Shown: piece after piece, positions 17,130 to 25,485 of the stretch
Position numbering within the stretch: position 1 is the first letter of the stretch
Layout of the letters: each line of letters begins with the position of its first letter
Origin: Aureimonas sp. Leaf427
GTDB lineage: Bacteria > Pseudomonadota > Alphaproteobacteria > Rhizobiales > Rhizobiaceae
Assembly (NCBI RefSeq): GCF_001425485.1
Contig: NZ_LMQW01000003.1
Location: 1 to 64,000, forward strand
DNA length: 64,000 nucleotides
Direction: 5' to 3'
Made by a program: the position numbers and the translations under genes
Notes under the pieces: model-generated
The model's database searches: none
Told to the model about the DNA's origin: nothing
The model's input: only the letters and a program-made list of their open reading frames with translations

Positions 17130-17159
17130 ATAGTGACCCCGCCCGAAAAATCTTGTCAA
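17130..17159 (-). promoter_or_regulatory. Candidate sigma-70 promoter for the ABC operon
   Basis: On the minus strand a perfect TTGACA -35 box (17159-17154) is followed after 18 nt by CACTAT (17135-17130), which matches the -10 consensus at only 3 of 6 positions. It is about 70 nt upstream of the binding-protein ATG. Confidence 0.4.
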
Positions 17160-17161
17160 TG

Positions 17162-17189
17162 GACTTGCAGTCATATCAAGCGACTTGCA
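17162..17189. promoter_or_regulatory. Direct repeat GACTTGCA in the divergent promoter region
   Basis: GACTTGCA occurs at 17162-17169 and again at 17182-17189, exactly 20 bp apart (two helical turns), between the divergent ABC operon and hydrolase/XRE genes. This is the layout expected for a dimeric regulator bound to direct half-sites. The XRE-cupin protein encoded at the end of the plus-strand unit is the obvious candidate. Confidence 0.35.
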
Positions 17190-17244
17190 AACATGCTCAT
17201 CGGCTGTGCAATCGCATGGCCATGAGCAAGCGACAGGAGGCGAC

Positions 17245-18123
17245 ATGGCGTCGACCCGACCCGAGGCCGGACTGACCGTGGCGGTGATCCAGATGGAACC
17301 GCGCTTCGGCGAGACGGAGGCCAATGTCGCGCGGTCCATCGAGGCGATGGAGAGGGCCGCGGCACAAGGCGCGGGGCTCGTCGTGCTGCCCGAACTCTGC
17401 AACACCGGCTACGTCTTCCAAAGCCGCGCGGAGGCTCGCGAACTGGCGGAGACCATTCCGGACGGGCCGACGACCCGCGCCTGGATGACGGCCGCGGCGC
17501 GCCTCGGTCTCCACGTCGTCGCCGGCATTGCGGAGGCGGACGGGCCGATCCTCTACAATTCCGCCGTCGTGCTGTCGCCGGAGGGCTTGGTCGGCCGTTT
17601 CCGCAAGATGCACCTCTGGGCGGACGAGGCGCTCTATTTCGCGCCCGGCAATCTCGGCTTTCCCGTCTTCGACACCGCCATCGGGCGCATCGGCTGCCTC
17701 ATCTGCTACGATGGCTGGTTTCCCGAAAGCTATCGTCTCGCCGCGCTCCAGGGCGCCGAGATCGTCTGCGTGCCGACGAACTGGGTGCCGATCCCGGGCC
17801 AGGACCCCAAGCGCGAGGCCATGGCGAACATTCTCGCTATGGCGGCCGCCCATTCCAACTCGATCTTCATCGCCTGCGCCGATCGCGTCGGCACCGAGCG
17901 CGGCCAGCCTTTCATCGGACAGAGCCTGATCATCGGCCCCGCCGGCTGGCCGATCGCCGGCCCCGCGGCGCCGGAGGGCGAGGAGATCCTCTTCGCCACG
18001 ATTGATCTGGCCGACGCCCGCCGCAAGCGAAACTGGAACGCCTTCAACCAGGTCCTGCGCGATCGGCGCGGCGATGCCTATGGCGAGATGCTGGGCAGCG
18101 CTCACACGCCCGGTTGGTACTGA
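17245..18123 (+). CDS. Carbon-nitrogen hydrolase (nitrilase superfamily amidase)
   Basis: A 292-residue nitrilase-superfamily enzyme that cleaves a non-peptide C-N bond (amide, carbamoyl or nitrile). The catalytic triad is clear: Glu50 (LVVLPELCNTG), Lys121 (RFRKMHLW) and Cys154 (GCLICYDGWFPE). The chosen ATG has AGGAGG five nt upstream; the frame extends 20 codons further without support. Length and motifs are near N-carbamoylputrescine amidase and aliphatic amidases. It is transcribed divergently from the ABC/M24 operon and its stop overlaps the start of the XRE-cupin gene. It probably hydrolyses the imported compound. Confidence 0.9.
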   Translation: MASTRPEAGLTVAVIQMEPRFGETEANVARSIEAMERAAAQGAGLVVLPELCNTGYVFQSRAEARELAETIPDGPTTRAWMTAAARLGLHVVAGIAEADGPILYNSAVVLSPEGLVGRFRKMHLWADEALYFAPGNLGFPVFDTAIGRIGCLICYDGWFPESYRLAALQGAEIVCVPTNWVPIPGQDPKREAMANILAMAAAHSNSIFIACADRVGTERGQPFIGQSLIIGPAGWPIAGPAAPEGEEILFATIDLADARRKRNWNAFNQVLRDRRGDAYGEMLGSAHTPGWY

Positions 18124-18725
18124 TGGCCGCGCGTCCGCCCGCATCGGACGAGGAAGGCGCGAGCGCCAGCGCGCGGCTCGGCACGCGGCTGAAGCTGGCG
18201 CGGCAGACACGCGGCATGACGCTGAAGGCCGTGGCACTCGGGGCGAACTGTTCGGAAAGCCTGCTCTCCAAGATCGAGAACGGCAAGGCGTCGCCGTCCC
18301 TCCCCATGCTGCATCGCCTCGTCGAGGTGCTGGAGACCAATATCGGCTGGATGTTCGAGGAGGTCGACGGCGAGGAGGGGATCGTCTTCCGCGCCGGGCA
18401 GCGCCCGCTGATCGCGCTCGACCCGCTTCGGCGCGGCGAGGGCATCTCGCTGGAGCGCGTCATCCCCTATTCGGCCGGCCACATGCTCCAGTGCAACATC
18501 CACCACATCGACGCGGCCGGCGAGAGCGCCGGGCCGATCCGCCATGCCGGCGAGGAGGTGGGGCTGGTGCTGGCGGGCGAGGTCGAGCTGATCGTCGAGG
18601 ACCAGACCTTTCGGCTCGGGCCGGGCGACGCCTTCGTCTTCCGCTCCGAACGGGCGCATCACTACCGCAATATCGGGCGCGAACAGGCCAGCATCTTCTG
18701 GGTCAACACGCCTCCGACGTTCTGA
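18123..18725 (+). CDS. XRE-family regulator with C-terminal cupin
   Basis: A 200-residue regulator. The N-terminal XRE-type HTH (about residues 18-72) has RLKLARQTRGMTLKAVA and CSESLLSKIENGKASPS; the C-terminal cupin (about 120-196) has GEEVGLVLAGEVEL and a second strand with HHYRNIG. Proteins of this architecture (PuuR-like) bind small amines or acids in the cupin and control nearby catabolic genes. The ATG shares its A with the hydrolase stop codon (TGATG), so translation is coupled. It likely regulates both divergent units. Confidence 0.9.
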   Translation: MAARPPASDEEGASASARLGTRLKLARQTRGMTLKAVALGANCSESLLSKIENGKASPSLPMLHRLVEVLETNIGWMFEEVDGEEGIVFRAGQRPLIALDPLRRGEGISLERVIPYSAGHMLQCNIHHIDAAGESAGPIRHAGEEVGLVLAGEVELIVEDQTFRLGPGDAFVFRSERAHHYRNIGREQASIFWVNTPPTF

Positions 18726-18851
18726 CGCCGCGATCAAATTGGGAAAAGCACCACGCGAATCCGGGGAAGCACGAGTCTCTTAACGGACCATCCGTAGAAT
18801 GCCGAGCTTCGTCCCGGCCGTCACGCATCGCCCGAAAGGATCGTCCCCGCC

Positions 18852-19298
18852 ATGTCACAGCCGCTGTATCAGCTCGTCTATTGCAGCCGGAACCGGATCG
18901 CCGGATCGCCGAATGCGGTGGCCGCCGAAGTCGGCTCCCTTCTCGCGGTCAGCCGCCGCAACAATGCGCTGGCCGGCGTCACCGGTGCCCTGCTTCTGCA
19001 CAAGGGCTGGTTCGCGCAGGTTCTGGAAGGCCCGCGCGAGGCGGTCGAGGCGAGCTTCGCCGCCATCCGGCAGGACACGCGCCACGGCGATGCGACGCTT
19101 CTCGCCCTGGAGCCGATCGCCCAGCGCAGCTTCGGCGACTGGACCATGGGCTTCGTCGGCTCCTCCCCGGAGAATGCGCGCCGCTTCGCCGAGGTCGGCA
19201 TCGCCGCCGGCTTCGATCCCGCGCGCCTCGGCGCCAAGGCCCTGCACGCGATCCTCCTCGACCTGACGCTGACCACGGACTTCGCCCTCGCGGCCTGA
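18852..19298 (+). CDS. BLUF-domain blue-light photoreceptor
   Basis: A 148-residue protein that is almost entirely one FAD-binding BLUF domain (about residues 5-100) with a short helical tail. The photocycle residues line up with AppA: Tyr10 (LVYCSRN), Asn38 (NNALAGVTG), Gln56 (WFAQVLEG), Trp97 and Met99 (GDWTMGF). Light should rearrange the Tyr-Gln-flavin hydrogen bonds. There is no output domain, so it must signal by protein contact. It has its own gap of about 125 nt upstream and is followed about 250 nt later by an old yellow enzyme gene. The partner is unknown. Confidence 0.92.
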   Translation: MSQPLYQLVYCSRNRIAGSPNAVAAEVGSLLAVSRRNNALAGVTGALLLHKGWFAQVLEGPREAVEASFAAIRQDTRHGDATLLALEPIAQRSFGDWTMGFVGSSPENARRFAEVGIAAGFDPARLGAKALHAILLDLTLTTDFALAA

Positions 19299-19549
19299 CC
19301 GCGCGCAGGCGGATAAGCCGGTCTGCATCGTCCGCGGCTCGGAGGGCGGCGACGCCCATCGGGCGCCCATCGAGGGACGCGGTGTGCAAACCGGCGCCGG
19401 ATGCCCCATCTTCGCGAACGCGGACCGTCCCCCGCGATCGCTTCCCTCGTCCCGGCGCATTTTTCCCATGCGCCGTCGGCCGGTGGAGAACGGCTCGCTC
19501 CCGGACGGCTCCGTCGATCGAAGACGCCCGTCATCCTCCGGAGCCTGTC

Positions 19550-20671
19550 ATGAGCCACCTCTTCTCGCCCCTCGCCCTTCGCGGGACGACCTTCCGCAAC
19601 CGCCTCGTCCTCTCGCCCATGTGCCAGTATGCGGCGGAAAACGGCTTCGTCGGCGACTGGCATCGGGAGCACCATGCCCGTCTGGCGCTCGGAGGGCTCG
19701 GCGGCGCCATTCTGGAGGCGACCGCCGTCGTGCCGGAAGGGCGGATCACGCCCGGCTGCCTCGGCATCTGGAGCGAGGATCACATTGCCGGCCTCTCCGA
19801 GATCGTCGCGACCTACCATCGCCACGGCACGGCCGTCGGCATCCAGCTCGCCCATGCCGGCCGCAAGGCGAGCACCGCGCTGCCCTGGGAGGGCAACGGC
19901 CCCCTGCCCGAGGGCGACCCGCGCCGCTGGACGACCAAGGGCCCGAGCGCCCTCGCCTTCGCCGAAGGGCGCCCGACGCCGGAGATGCTGACCGAGGCCG
20001 AGATCGGCGATATCGTCGCCGCCTTCGGCGCGGCGACGCGGCGCGCCATGGCGGCGGGCTTCGACTTCGTCGAAATCCACGGCGCGCATGGCTACCTGAT
20101 CCACGCCTTCCTGGCGGACATTTCCAACCGGCGCACCGATGCCTATGGCGGCTCGATCGAGAACCGCATGCGTCTGGCGCTGGAGGTGACGTCCGCCGTG
20201 CGCGCCGCCTTGCCGGAGGAGGCGCCGCTCCTCTTCCGGGTTTCCGCGATCGACGGCGTCGCCGGCGGTACGACGATCGAGGAGACCGTCTCTCTCGCCA
20301 AGGCCCTGAAGGCGGCGGGCGTCGATCTCGTGGACTGCTCCTCGGGCGGCATCGGCGGGCCTTCGGGCGTCACCGGCGTGAAGCCGACGCCCGGCTTCCA
20401 GGTCCCGCTGGCCGCCGAGGTGAAGCGCGGAGCCGGCATTCCCACCATGGCCGTCGGCCTCATCCGCGATCCGGAGCTCGCCGAAACCGTCGTCGCGGAA
20501 GGCTCGGCCGATCTCGTCGCCATGGGCCGCGAGCTTCTTGCCGACAGCGCCTTCGCCTATCGCGCCGCGCGGGAGCTGGGGCTCGAGGACCCGGAATCGG
20601 TCCTCCCGCTGCGGTTTGGCTTCTTCCTCGCCCGCCGCCCGCCGAGCCCGGCCGCGCGTCCGGCGAGCTGA
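19550..20671 (+). CDS. Old yellow enzyme / NADH:flavin oxidoreductase (YqjM/NamA class)
   Basis: A 373-residue FMN TIM-barrel ene-reductase that reduces activated C=C bonds with NAD(P)H. The YqjM-class features are present: the redox-tuning Cys25 in LSPMCQYAAENG, the substrate-binding pair in EIHGAHGYLIHAFL, and the terminal Arg-rich region with LRFGFFLARR. The start is the ATG of MSHLFSP, with GGAG upstream; the frame continues back through non-homologous sequence. A 7-bp inverted repeat with a T-rich loop (19454-19474) lies in the leader. It stands between the two photoreceptor genes, but a functional link is not shown. Confidence 0.9.
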   Translation: MSHLFSPLALRGTTFRNRLVLSPMCQYAAENGFVGDWHREHHARLALGGLGGAILEATAVVPEGRITPGCLGIWSEDHIAGLSEIVATYHRHGTAVGIQLAHAGRKASTALPWEGNGPLPEGDPRRWTTKGPSALAFAEGRPTPEMLTEAEIGDIVAAFGAATRRAMAAGFDFVEIHGAHGYLIHAFLADISNRRTDAYGGSIENRMRLALEVTSAVRAALPEEAPLLFRVSAIDGVAGGTTIEETVSLAKALKAAGVDLVDCSSGGIGGPSGVTGVKPTPGFQVPLAAEVKRGAGIPTMAVGLIRDPELAETVVAEGSADLVAMGRELLADSAFAYRAARELGLEDPESVLPLRFGFFLARRPPSPAARPAS

Positions 20672-20800
20672 GTCCTGCAGCGCCGGGCAGGGCGGAAAGC
20701 GACGGCCGAGTCGCGGCGCCGGAACCCTTCCGGCCCGCCGCCCCTTCCATCCCGGAAATCCCGGCCTGCCCGGGAGAACCTCGCACGAAGGAGCGACGCC

Positions 20801-20986
20801 ATGTCGAACACGCCCAAGCCCGACCTTCTCGACAACATGAGCCAGCGCACCGACAACGACTTCAACGGCGTTCGCGACGACAGCCTGATCGGCCAGGATC
20901 TTCCCGACGACGAGGCGGAGGACGAGAGCGCGTACGGCGGGGACGAACTTGCGCCCGAACGGTCGCAGGACCCGAAGTCGATCTAA
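20801..20986 (+). CDS. Small acidic hypothetical protein (61 aa)
   Basis: A 61-residue, very acidic, probably disordered protein: DLLDNMSQRTDNDFNG, then DLPDDEAEDES. It has a good AGGAG ribosome-binding sequence and is followed at once by a strong hairpin, both supporting a real gene. It has no recognised domain, membrane segment or Cys pair. It lies 129 nt past the old yellow enzyme and converges on the receiver gene. Function unknown. Confidence 0.65.
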   Translation: MSNTPKPDLLDNMSQRTDNDFNGVRDDSLIGQDLPDDEAEDESAYGGDELAPERSQDPKSI

Positions 20987-20998
20987 ACTGGAAACGAC

Positions 20999-21020
20999 GA
21001 GGGCGCCCGCGGGCGCCCTC
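20999..21020. terminator. Bidirectional hairpin terminator
   Basis: GAGGGCGCCC and GGGCGCCCTC form a perfect 10-bp GC-rich stem with a minimal loop, between converging genes (small acidic protein on plus, receiver on minus). It is followed on plus by CTTGTCCTT, only weakly U-rich. Confidence 0.6.
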
Positions 21021-21028
21021 CTTGTCCT

Positions 21029-21475
21029 TCAGCTGGCCCAGTCCTGAAGGTAGCTCGGTGCGAGCGACAATCCGACCGGCGGCCCGTTCGAGGGCGGCGG
21101 ATCGAGGACGCCCTCCTGCAGATAGCGCAGCGTGCCCACGAGCTTGGCGTGGGTGAAGGGTTTCGCCAGCACGCCGATCGCCCCGCAATAGTCGGGCTTC
21201 AGCATGGACGGATTGGCGGTCAGGAAGATGAAGTTCGTCCGGCCGCGCGTGCGCAGATGATGCGCGACGTCGATGCCGCTCGATCCGTTGAGAAGGTGGA
21301 TGTCGAGGAAGACGAGGTCCGCGCCCACCTCCTCCACCATCGCGATCGCCTCCTCGGCCGAGGTCGCCCAGCCCGCCACGATATGGCCCTCGTCCTCGAC
21401 GGTCGCCTCGATGTCCATGGCGATCATGCCCTCGTCCTCGACGATGAGGACGCGAAGCGGACGAAGATCGCTCAT
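21029..21475 (-). CDS. Stand-alone response regulator receiver
   Basis: A 148-residue CheY-like receiver with no output domain. The acidic pair is in VLIVEDEGM, the phospho-acceptor is Asp58 (LVFLDIHL), the conserved Thr is in FLTANPS, and the Lys is in LAKPFTHAKL. The ATG overlaps the kinase stop by 4 bp (ATGA), and the kinase is a LOV protein, so this is almost certainly its phosphorelay partner. HisKA_2/HWE-type kinases often work with such single-domain receivers. The downstream effector is not in the window. Confidence 0.92.
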   Translation of the reverse strand: MSDLRPLRVLIVEDEGMIAMDIEATVEDEGHIVAGWATSAEEAIAMVEEVGADLVFLDIHLLNGSSGIDVAHHLRTRGRTNFIFLTANPSMLKPDYCGAIGVLAKPFTHAKLVGTLRYLQEGVLDPPPSNGPPVGLSLAPSYLQDWAS

Positions 21476-22713
21476 GGCCGTCCCCTGCCGGCCTGAAGCG
21501 GAAAGGCGACGGTCGCCCGCGTGCCCGGCTGGGCATCCGTCCATTCCAGCGTGCCCCGGATCTGCCGCACCAGCGAATCGACCAGCCGGTGGCCGAACGT
21601 CTTGCGCTCCGTCCGTCCGGTCGCGCCGAGCCCGACCCCGTCATCCTCGACGATCAGCGTCGCCGTCGTCCCGTCGTTGCGCGTCGCGACGCGGATGCGG
21701 CCGGTATCCCGTTCGCCGGGAAAGGCGTGCTTCAGCGCATTGGTCAGAAGCTCGTTGACGAGAAGGGCGAGCGGCGACGCGCTGGCCGAGGCGACTTCGA
21801 CGGGCTCGAGATCCAGTTCCAGGCGAATGCGCGACTGACCCGCCGACTCGATGACGCCGCTGGCGATCTCGCCGATGAACTCGCCGACGCTGAAGGTCGC
21901 GATATCCTTGGATTCGTAGAGCCGCCGGTGGACCGCGCCGAGCGTCTCGACCCGCGCGAGCGTCGCGACAAGCGAATCCTGCACGGCCGGCGCGCCCGAA
22001 AAGCGCGCCTGGTTGCGGATCATGGCGGCCACCATCTGAAGATTGTTCTTCACGCGGTGATCCACCTCGTGGAGCAGCATGGTCTTCTGGGCGAGCGCGG
22101 CCTCCAGCTCGGCCGTGCGCTCGCGCACGGCGCGCTCGAAGAACTCCTTGCCCTCCACCGCCGCGATCTCGCGCTCCTTGCGGTCGGTCACGTCGAACTG
22201 GGAGGCGAAGTAGAACTGCAACTCGCCGGATTCGGAGAAGACGGGGCTGATGTAGAGCGCGTTCCAGAAGGGCTCGCCGTCCTTCTTGTGGTTCAGAATT
22301 TCGACGGAAACGTCGGTGCGCGCCTCGATCGCCTGACGGATCAGCGCCACGTCGCCGGCATCGGTATCGGGCCCCTGCAGGAAGCGGCAGTTGCGGCCCA
22401 GAACCTCGTCCCGCTCATAGCCGGTGAGGCGGCAGAAGGCGTCGTTGCAGAAGACGATGGGATTGTCGATCTGGCGGGGATCGGTGATGATCATCGGCAT
22501 GCGCGTGGCGCGCACGGCTGCGGCGAACGGATCGCCACGGCCCTGCTCGGCATGCAGTCGGTCGGTCAGTTCGACGGCGTCGATACGCTCCAAAACGCAA
22601 CTCCAAGATCGCCAGGACTTCCCGCTGGGCCTCGATCCAAGATGCGTCGAGCGCCGGCCCTGTCCAGACGCTGCAACCGCGACATGGTTCCGCACTTCCA
22701 TGCGATCGCACAC
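21472..22713 (-). CDS. LOV-domain blue-light sensor histidine kinase (HisKA_2)
   Basis: A soluble 413-residue kinase. The LOV domain (about 62-176) has the photoactive GRNCRFLQ with Cys109, which forms the flavin-cysteinyl adduct in light, and the signalling Gln172 in ASQFDVTD. A helical linker leads to a HisKA_2 domain with HEVDHRVKNNLQ (phospho-acceptor His219) and an ATPase domain with LLVNELLTNALKHAF (N box) and VEDDGVGLG. This architecture matches short LOV-HK proteins such as Erythrobacter EL346. The start is uncertain: the frame opens at GTG, an ATG lies four codons in, and a TTG with GGAG upstream lies nearer the LOV domain. It is cotranscribed with the receiver. Confidence 0.92.
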   Translation of the reverse strand: MCDRMEVRNHVAVAASGQGRRSTHLGSRPSGKSWRSWSCVLERIDAVELTDRLHAEQGRGDPFAAAVRATRMPMIITDPRQIDNPIVFCNDAFCRLTGYERDEVLGRNCRFLQGPDTDAGDVALIRQAIEARTDVSVEILNHKKDGEPFWNALYISPVFSESGELQFYFASQFDVTDRKEREIAAVEGKEFFERAVRERTAELEAALAQKTMLLHEVDHRVKNNLQMVAAMIRNQARFSGAPAVQDSLVATLARVETLGAVHRRLYESKDIATFSVGEFIGEIASGVIESAGQSRIRLELDLEPVEVASASASPLALLVNELLTNALKHAFPGERDTGRIRVATRNDGTTATLIVEDDGVGLGATGRTERKTFGHRLVDSLVRQIRGTLEWTDAQPGTRATVAFPLQAGRGRP

Positions 22714-22786
22714 GTCTTCAACCTGAGAGAGCAGGATTCGCGCGAGGTTCCGGGCGTCCTCGCGCAGCCGCTCGTTCGATGCAGGA

Positions 22787-24034
22787 TCAGACGGTCCCGG
22801 CCGCCCGAAGCGCCTCGACCGCCGCCGCGTCGAGATCGAGCCAGTCGGCCAGAACCTCGGCCGTCTGTCCGCCCAGGGCCGGCGGGGCCGAGCGGTAGCT
22901 GACGGGGGTTCGCGACAGCCGCACGGGGCTGGCCACGAGCGAGACCGAACCCGCCGTCTCGTGCGGCACCTCGACGCGAACGCCGCGCGCCTTCACATGT
23001 GGGTCCTCGAAGACGTCCGCGATCGCGTTGACCGGGCCGCAGGGCACGCCGACCGCCTCCAGCGCGGCGATCCAGTCGGACGTGTACCGCAGGCGCGTGG
23101 CCTTGGCGATCATCGGCACGAGGTCGGCGCGATGCGCGACGCGGGCGCGGTTGGTCGCGAAGCGCGGGTCCTCGGCCCATCCGGCATGGCCGAAGACGCT
23201 TGCCGCGCGGGCGAACTGCGCGTCGTTGCCGACTGCCAGGATCATCGCGCCGTCGCGCGTCGGAAAGTCCTGATAGGGCACGATGTTGGGATGGGCGTTG
23301 CCGAGCCTCTGCGGGGAAACCCCGGAGGCGAAGAAGTTCGTCGCCTGGTTGGCGAGGCTCGCGATCTGCGCGTCGAGAAGCGCGATGTCGACATGCTGCC
23401 CCTCGCCCGTCCGCTCCCGCGCGTTCAGCGCGGCGAGGATGCCGATCGTGGCGTAGAGGCCGGTGACGACGTCGGTGATGGCGACGCCCACCTTCTGCGG
23501 CCCCGCCCCCGGCTCGCCTTCGCGCCCGCCGGTGATGCTCATCAGACCGCCCATGGCCTGGATCAGGAAATCGTAGCCGGCGCGCGCGGCATAGGGGCCG
23601 TCCTGGCCGAAGCCGGTGATCGAGCAGTAGATGAGGCGCGGGTTCACCTGGCGCAGCGAGTCGTAGTCGAGCCCGTATTGCGCGAGCCCGCCGACCTTGT
23701 AGTTCTCCAGAAGAATGTCCGCCTTGGCTGCCAGCGCCCGCACGATGCGCTGCCCCTCCGGCGTCGCGATGTCGAGCGTCACCGAACGCTTGTTGCGGTT
23801 GGCGCAGAGGAAATAGGCCGCGACATCCGTCTCCGCGCCATCGCGGTCCTTCAGGAAGGGGGGGCCCCAGCCGCGCGTGTCGTCGCCGGCGCCCGGCCGC
23901 TCGATCTTGACGACGTCGGCGCCGAGATCGCCGAGCGTCTGCCCGGCCCAGGGGCCGGCGAGAATGCGCGACATATCGAGGACGCGGAGCCCCGACAGCG
24001 CTCCCTCGGCCGGTTCCGCATTCGCCTGCGCCAT
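22787..24034 (-). CDS. Class III CoA-transferase (CaiB/BaiF/Frc family)
   Basis: A 415-residue acyl-CoA transferase that moves CoA between carboxylic acids through an aspartyl intermediate. Family marks: LRVLDMSRILAGPWAGQTLGDLGADVVKIE at the N-terminus (seen as LRVLDMSRILAGPW and LGDLGADVVKIE), NKRSVTLD, and the region GYDFLIQAMGGLMSITG following YCSITGFGQDGP. The catalytic Asp is expected in the ALLDAQIASL segment region. The ATG has AAGGG upstream; a TTGACA hexamer at 24125-24130 on this strand could be its -35. Its neighbours are unrelated, so the acid substrate is unknown. Confidence 0.9.
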   Translation of the reverse strand: MAQANAEPAEGALSGLRVLDMSRILAGPWAGQTLGDLGADVVKIERPGAGDDTRGWGPPFLKDRDGAETDVAAYFLCANRNKRSVTLDIATPEGQRIVRALAAKADILLENYKVGGLAQYGLDYDSLRQVNPRLIYCSITGFGQDGPYAARAGYDFLIQAMGGLMSITGGREGEPGAGPQKVGVAITDVVTGLYATIGILAALNARERTGEGQHVDIALLDAQIASLANQATNFFASGVSPQRLGNAHPNIVPYQDFPTRDGAMILAVGNDAQFARAASVFGHAGWAEDPRFATNRARVAHRADLVPMIAKATRLRYTSDWIAALEAVGVPCGPVNAIADVFEDPHVKARGVRVEVPHETAGSVSLVASPVRLSRTPVSYRSAPPALGGQTAEVLADWLDLDAAAVEALRAAGTV

Positions 24035-24181
24035 GGTCTCGCCCTTCCCGATCGCGCGGCGTGCCGCATTCGGCGTAGACCACGCCTGCCGCTCCGATCC
24101 TTGGGAAGCCGCTCCGCCGCCCATTGTCAACGGTGCGCAAAAGACGGCACGGTGGCGAAGGACGGCGGGGGAGGACGAGGC

Positions 24182-24814
24182 ATGGCATCGAGCGGAGAGC
24201 GGCGGCCCCTGGCCTCGCGCCAGACACGCTGGGCGGCGGCGCTCCTGAAGGCGCTTCTGGCGACGCCCGTCACCGCGAACGGGATCTCCGTCCTCGGCAT
24301 CCTCTTCGCGATCCTCGCCGGTCTCGCGCTCGCGGCCGCGCCGGACCATCCCGTCCTCTATCTGGCGGCCGCCCTTCTCGTGCAGCTTCGCCTCGTCTGC
24401 AATCTCATGGACGGGCTGGTCGCCGTCGAGGGCGGGCGCGGCTCGGCGGTCGGCGCGCTCTACAACGAGGCGCCGGACCGATTGGAGGACAGCGCGATCC
24501 TCATCGGCCTCGGCTATGCCGCCTTCCTTCCGGAAGCGGGCTTCGTCGCCGCGATCCTCGCGGTCTTCACGGCCTATGTGCGCATGCTCGGCGGCTCGCT
24601 CGGGCTTCCCCAGGATTTCGGCGGGCCGATGGCCAAGCCCCAGCGCATGGCGGCGGTGACGCTCGCCTGCATTCTCGCCGCACTGGAAGCCTGGTTCCTC
24701 GGCTCGCACTGGTCGCTGCAGATCGTCCTCGCCGTCATCGTTCTCGGCACCGCCTATACCGGGCTGCGGCGGCTGCGGCGGCTCGGCACGCTTCTGCGCG
24801 AGCGCGGGACATGA
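24182..24814 (+). CDS. CDP-alcohol phosphatidyltransferase-like membrane protein (YnbA-like)
   Basis: A 210-residue, multi-pass membrane protein related to CDP-alcohol phosphatidyltransferases, which swap CMP for an alcohol head group. The usual signature DxxDGxxAR...GxxxDxxxD is degenerate: Asn74-x-x-Asp77-Gly78-x-x-Ala81-Val82, then Gly91-x-x-x-Asn95-x-x-x-Asp99. The first and third Asp are Asn and the Arg is Val. This NLMDG version recurs in proteins encoded next to CdsA-like genes, as in E. coli ynbA-ynbB. It overlaps the acyltransferase gene by 4 bp. It may use an unusual head group or have lost catalysis. Confidence 0.8.
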   Translation: MASSGERRPLASRQTRWAAALLKALLATPVTANGISVLGILFAILAGLALAAAPDHPVLYLAAALLVQLRLVCNLMDGLVAVEGGRGSAVGALYNEAPDRLEDSAILIGLGYAAFLPEAGFVAAILAVFTAYVRMLGGSLGLPQDFGGPMAKPQRMAAVTLACILAALEAWFLGSHWSLQIVLAVIVLGTAYTGLRRLRRLGTLLRERGT

Positions 24815-25440
24815 GGATCGCAGCGAGCATTCTGCGCACGGCGTTGATCGCCACGACGCGCTTCGTCATCGGCGGGCATGCGCGCTGGATCGGCTCGGTG
24901 CCGACGACGCGCCAGCGCATCTACTTCGCCAATCACGGCAGCCATCTCGATACGATCGTGCTCTGGGCGGCACTCCCGCCGATGCTCCGCCGCACCACCC
25001 ATCCCGTGGCCGCCGCCGACTATTGGGGCGCCACGCGCGCCCGGCGCCATGTCGCGCTCGACATTCTCAACTGCGTCCTGATCGACCGAAAGCGCGCCGA
25101 GGCCGGCGCCGATCCCCTGGCGCCGCTCCATGCCAAGCTCGTCGAAGGCGGCTCGCTCATCCTCTTTCCCGAGGGCACGCGCGGCACGGAGGCCCTGCCC
25201 GGCCCCTTCAAGCGCGGGCTCCACACGCTCGCCGCCACCTTCCCAGATGTCGAGCTCGTCCCGGTCTATCTCGACAATCTCTCGCGCGCCTTCCCGAAGG
25301 GCGCCTATCTGCCCGCCCCGATCAGCTGCAGCGTGCGCTTCGGCGCGCCCATCGAGCTCCGGCCGATGGAGGACCGGGCGGATTTCCTGAGCCGGGCGCG
25401 GGATGCGGTCGCGGCCCTCGCGGCCCCGGTCGCTCCATGA
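24811..25440 (+). CDS. 1-acyl-sn-glycerol-3-phosphate acyltransferase (PlsC family)
   Basis: A 209-residue membrane-associated acyltransferase that would make phosphatidic acid from lysophosphatidic acid and an acyl donor. The catalytic NHxxxxD is NHGSHLD (41-47), and the substrate-binding FPEGTR is present in LILFPEGTRGTEALPGPFK. The ATGA overlap with the preceding gene shows translational coupling. Placed between a CDP-alcohol transferase and a CdsA homologue, it completes a three-step phospholipid cassette. It is shorter than housekeeping PlsC in many relatives, so it may be an accessory copy. Confidence 0.9.
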   Translation: MRIAASILRTALIATTRFVIGGHARWIGSVPTTRQRIYFANHGSHLDTIVLWAALPPMLRRTTHPVAAADYWGATRARRHVALDILNCVLIDRKRAEAGADPLAPLHAKLVEGGSLILFPEGTRGTEALPGPFKRGLHTLAATFPDVELVPVYLDNLSRAFPKGAYLPAPISCSVRFGAPIELRPMEDRADFLSRARDAVAALAAPVAP

Positions 25441-25485
25441 TGCGCGCCCGCGGCCGGACGGCACGAGAAGACAGATCGGACCGTC

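Noticed and set aside
19454-19474. GGCGCAT-TTTTCCC-ATGCGCC inverted repeat considered as a terminator for the BLUF gene
   Set aside because: It is over 150 nt past the BLUF stop and has no U-run after the stem; kept only as a possible leader feature of the old yellow enzyme gene.
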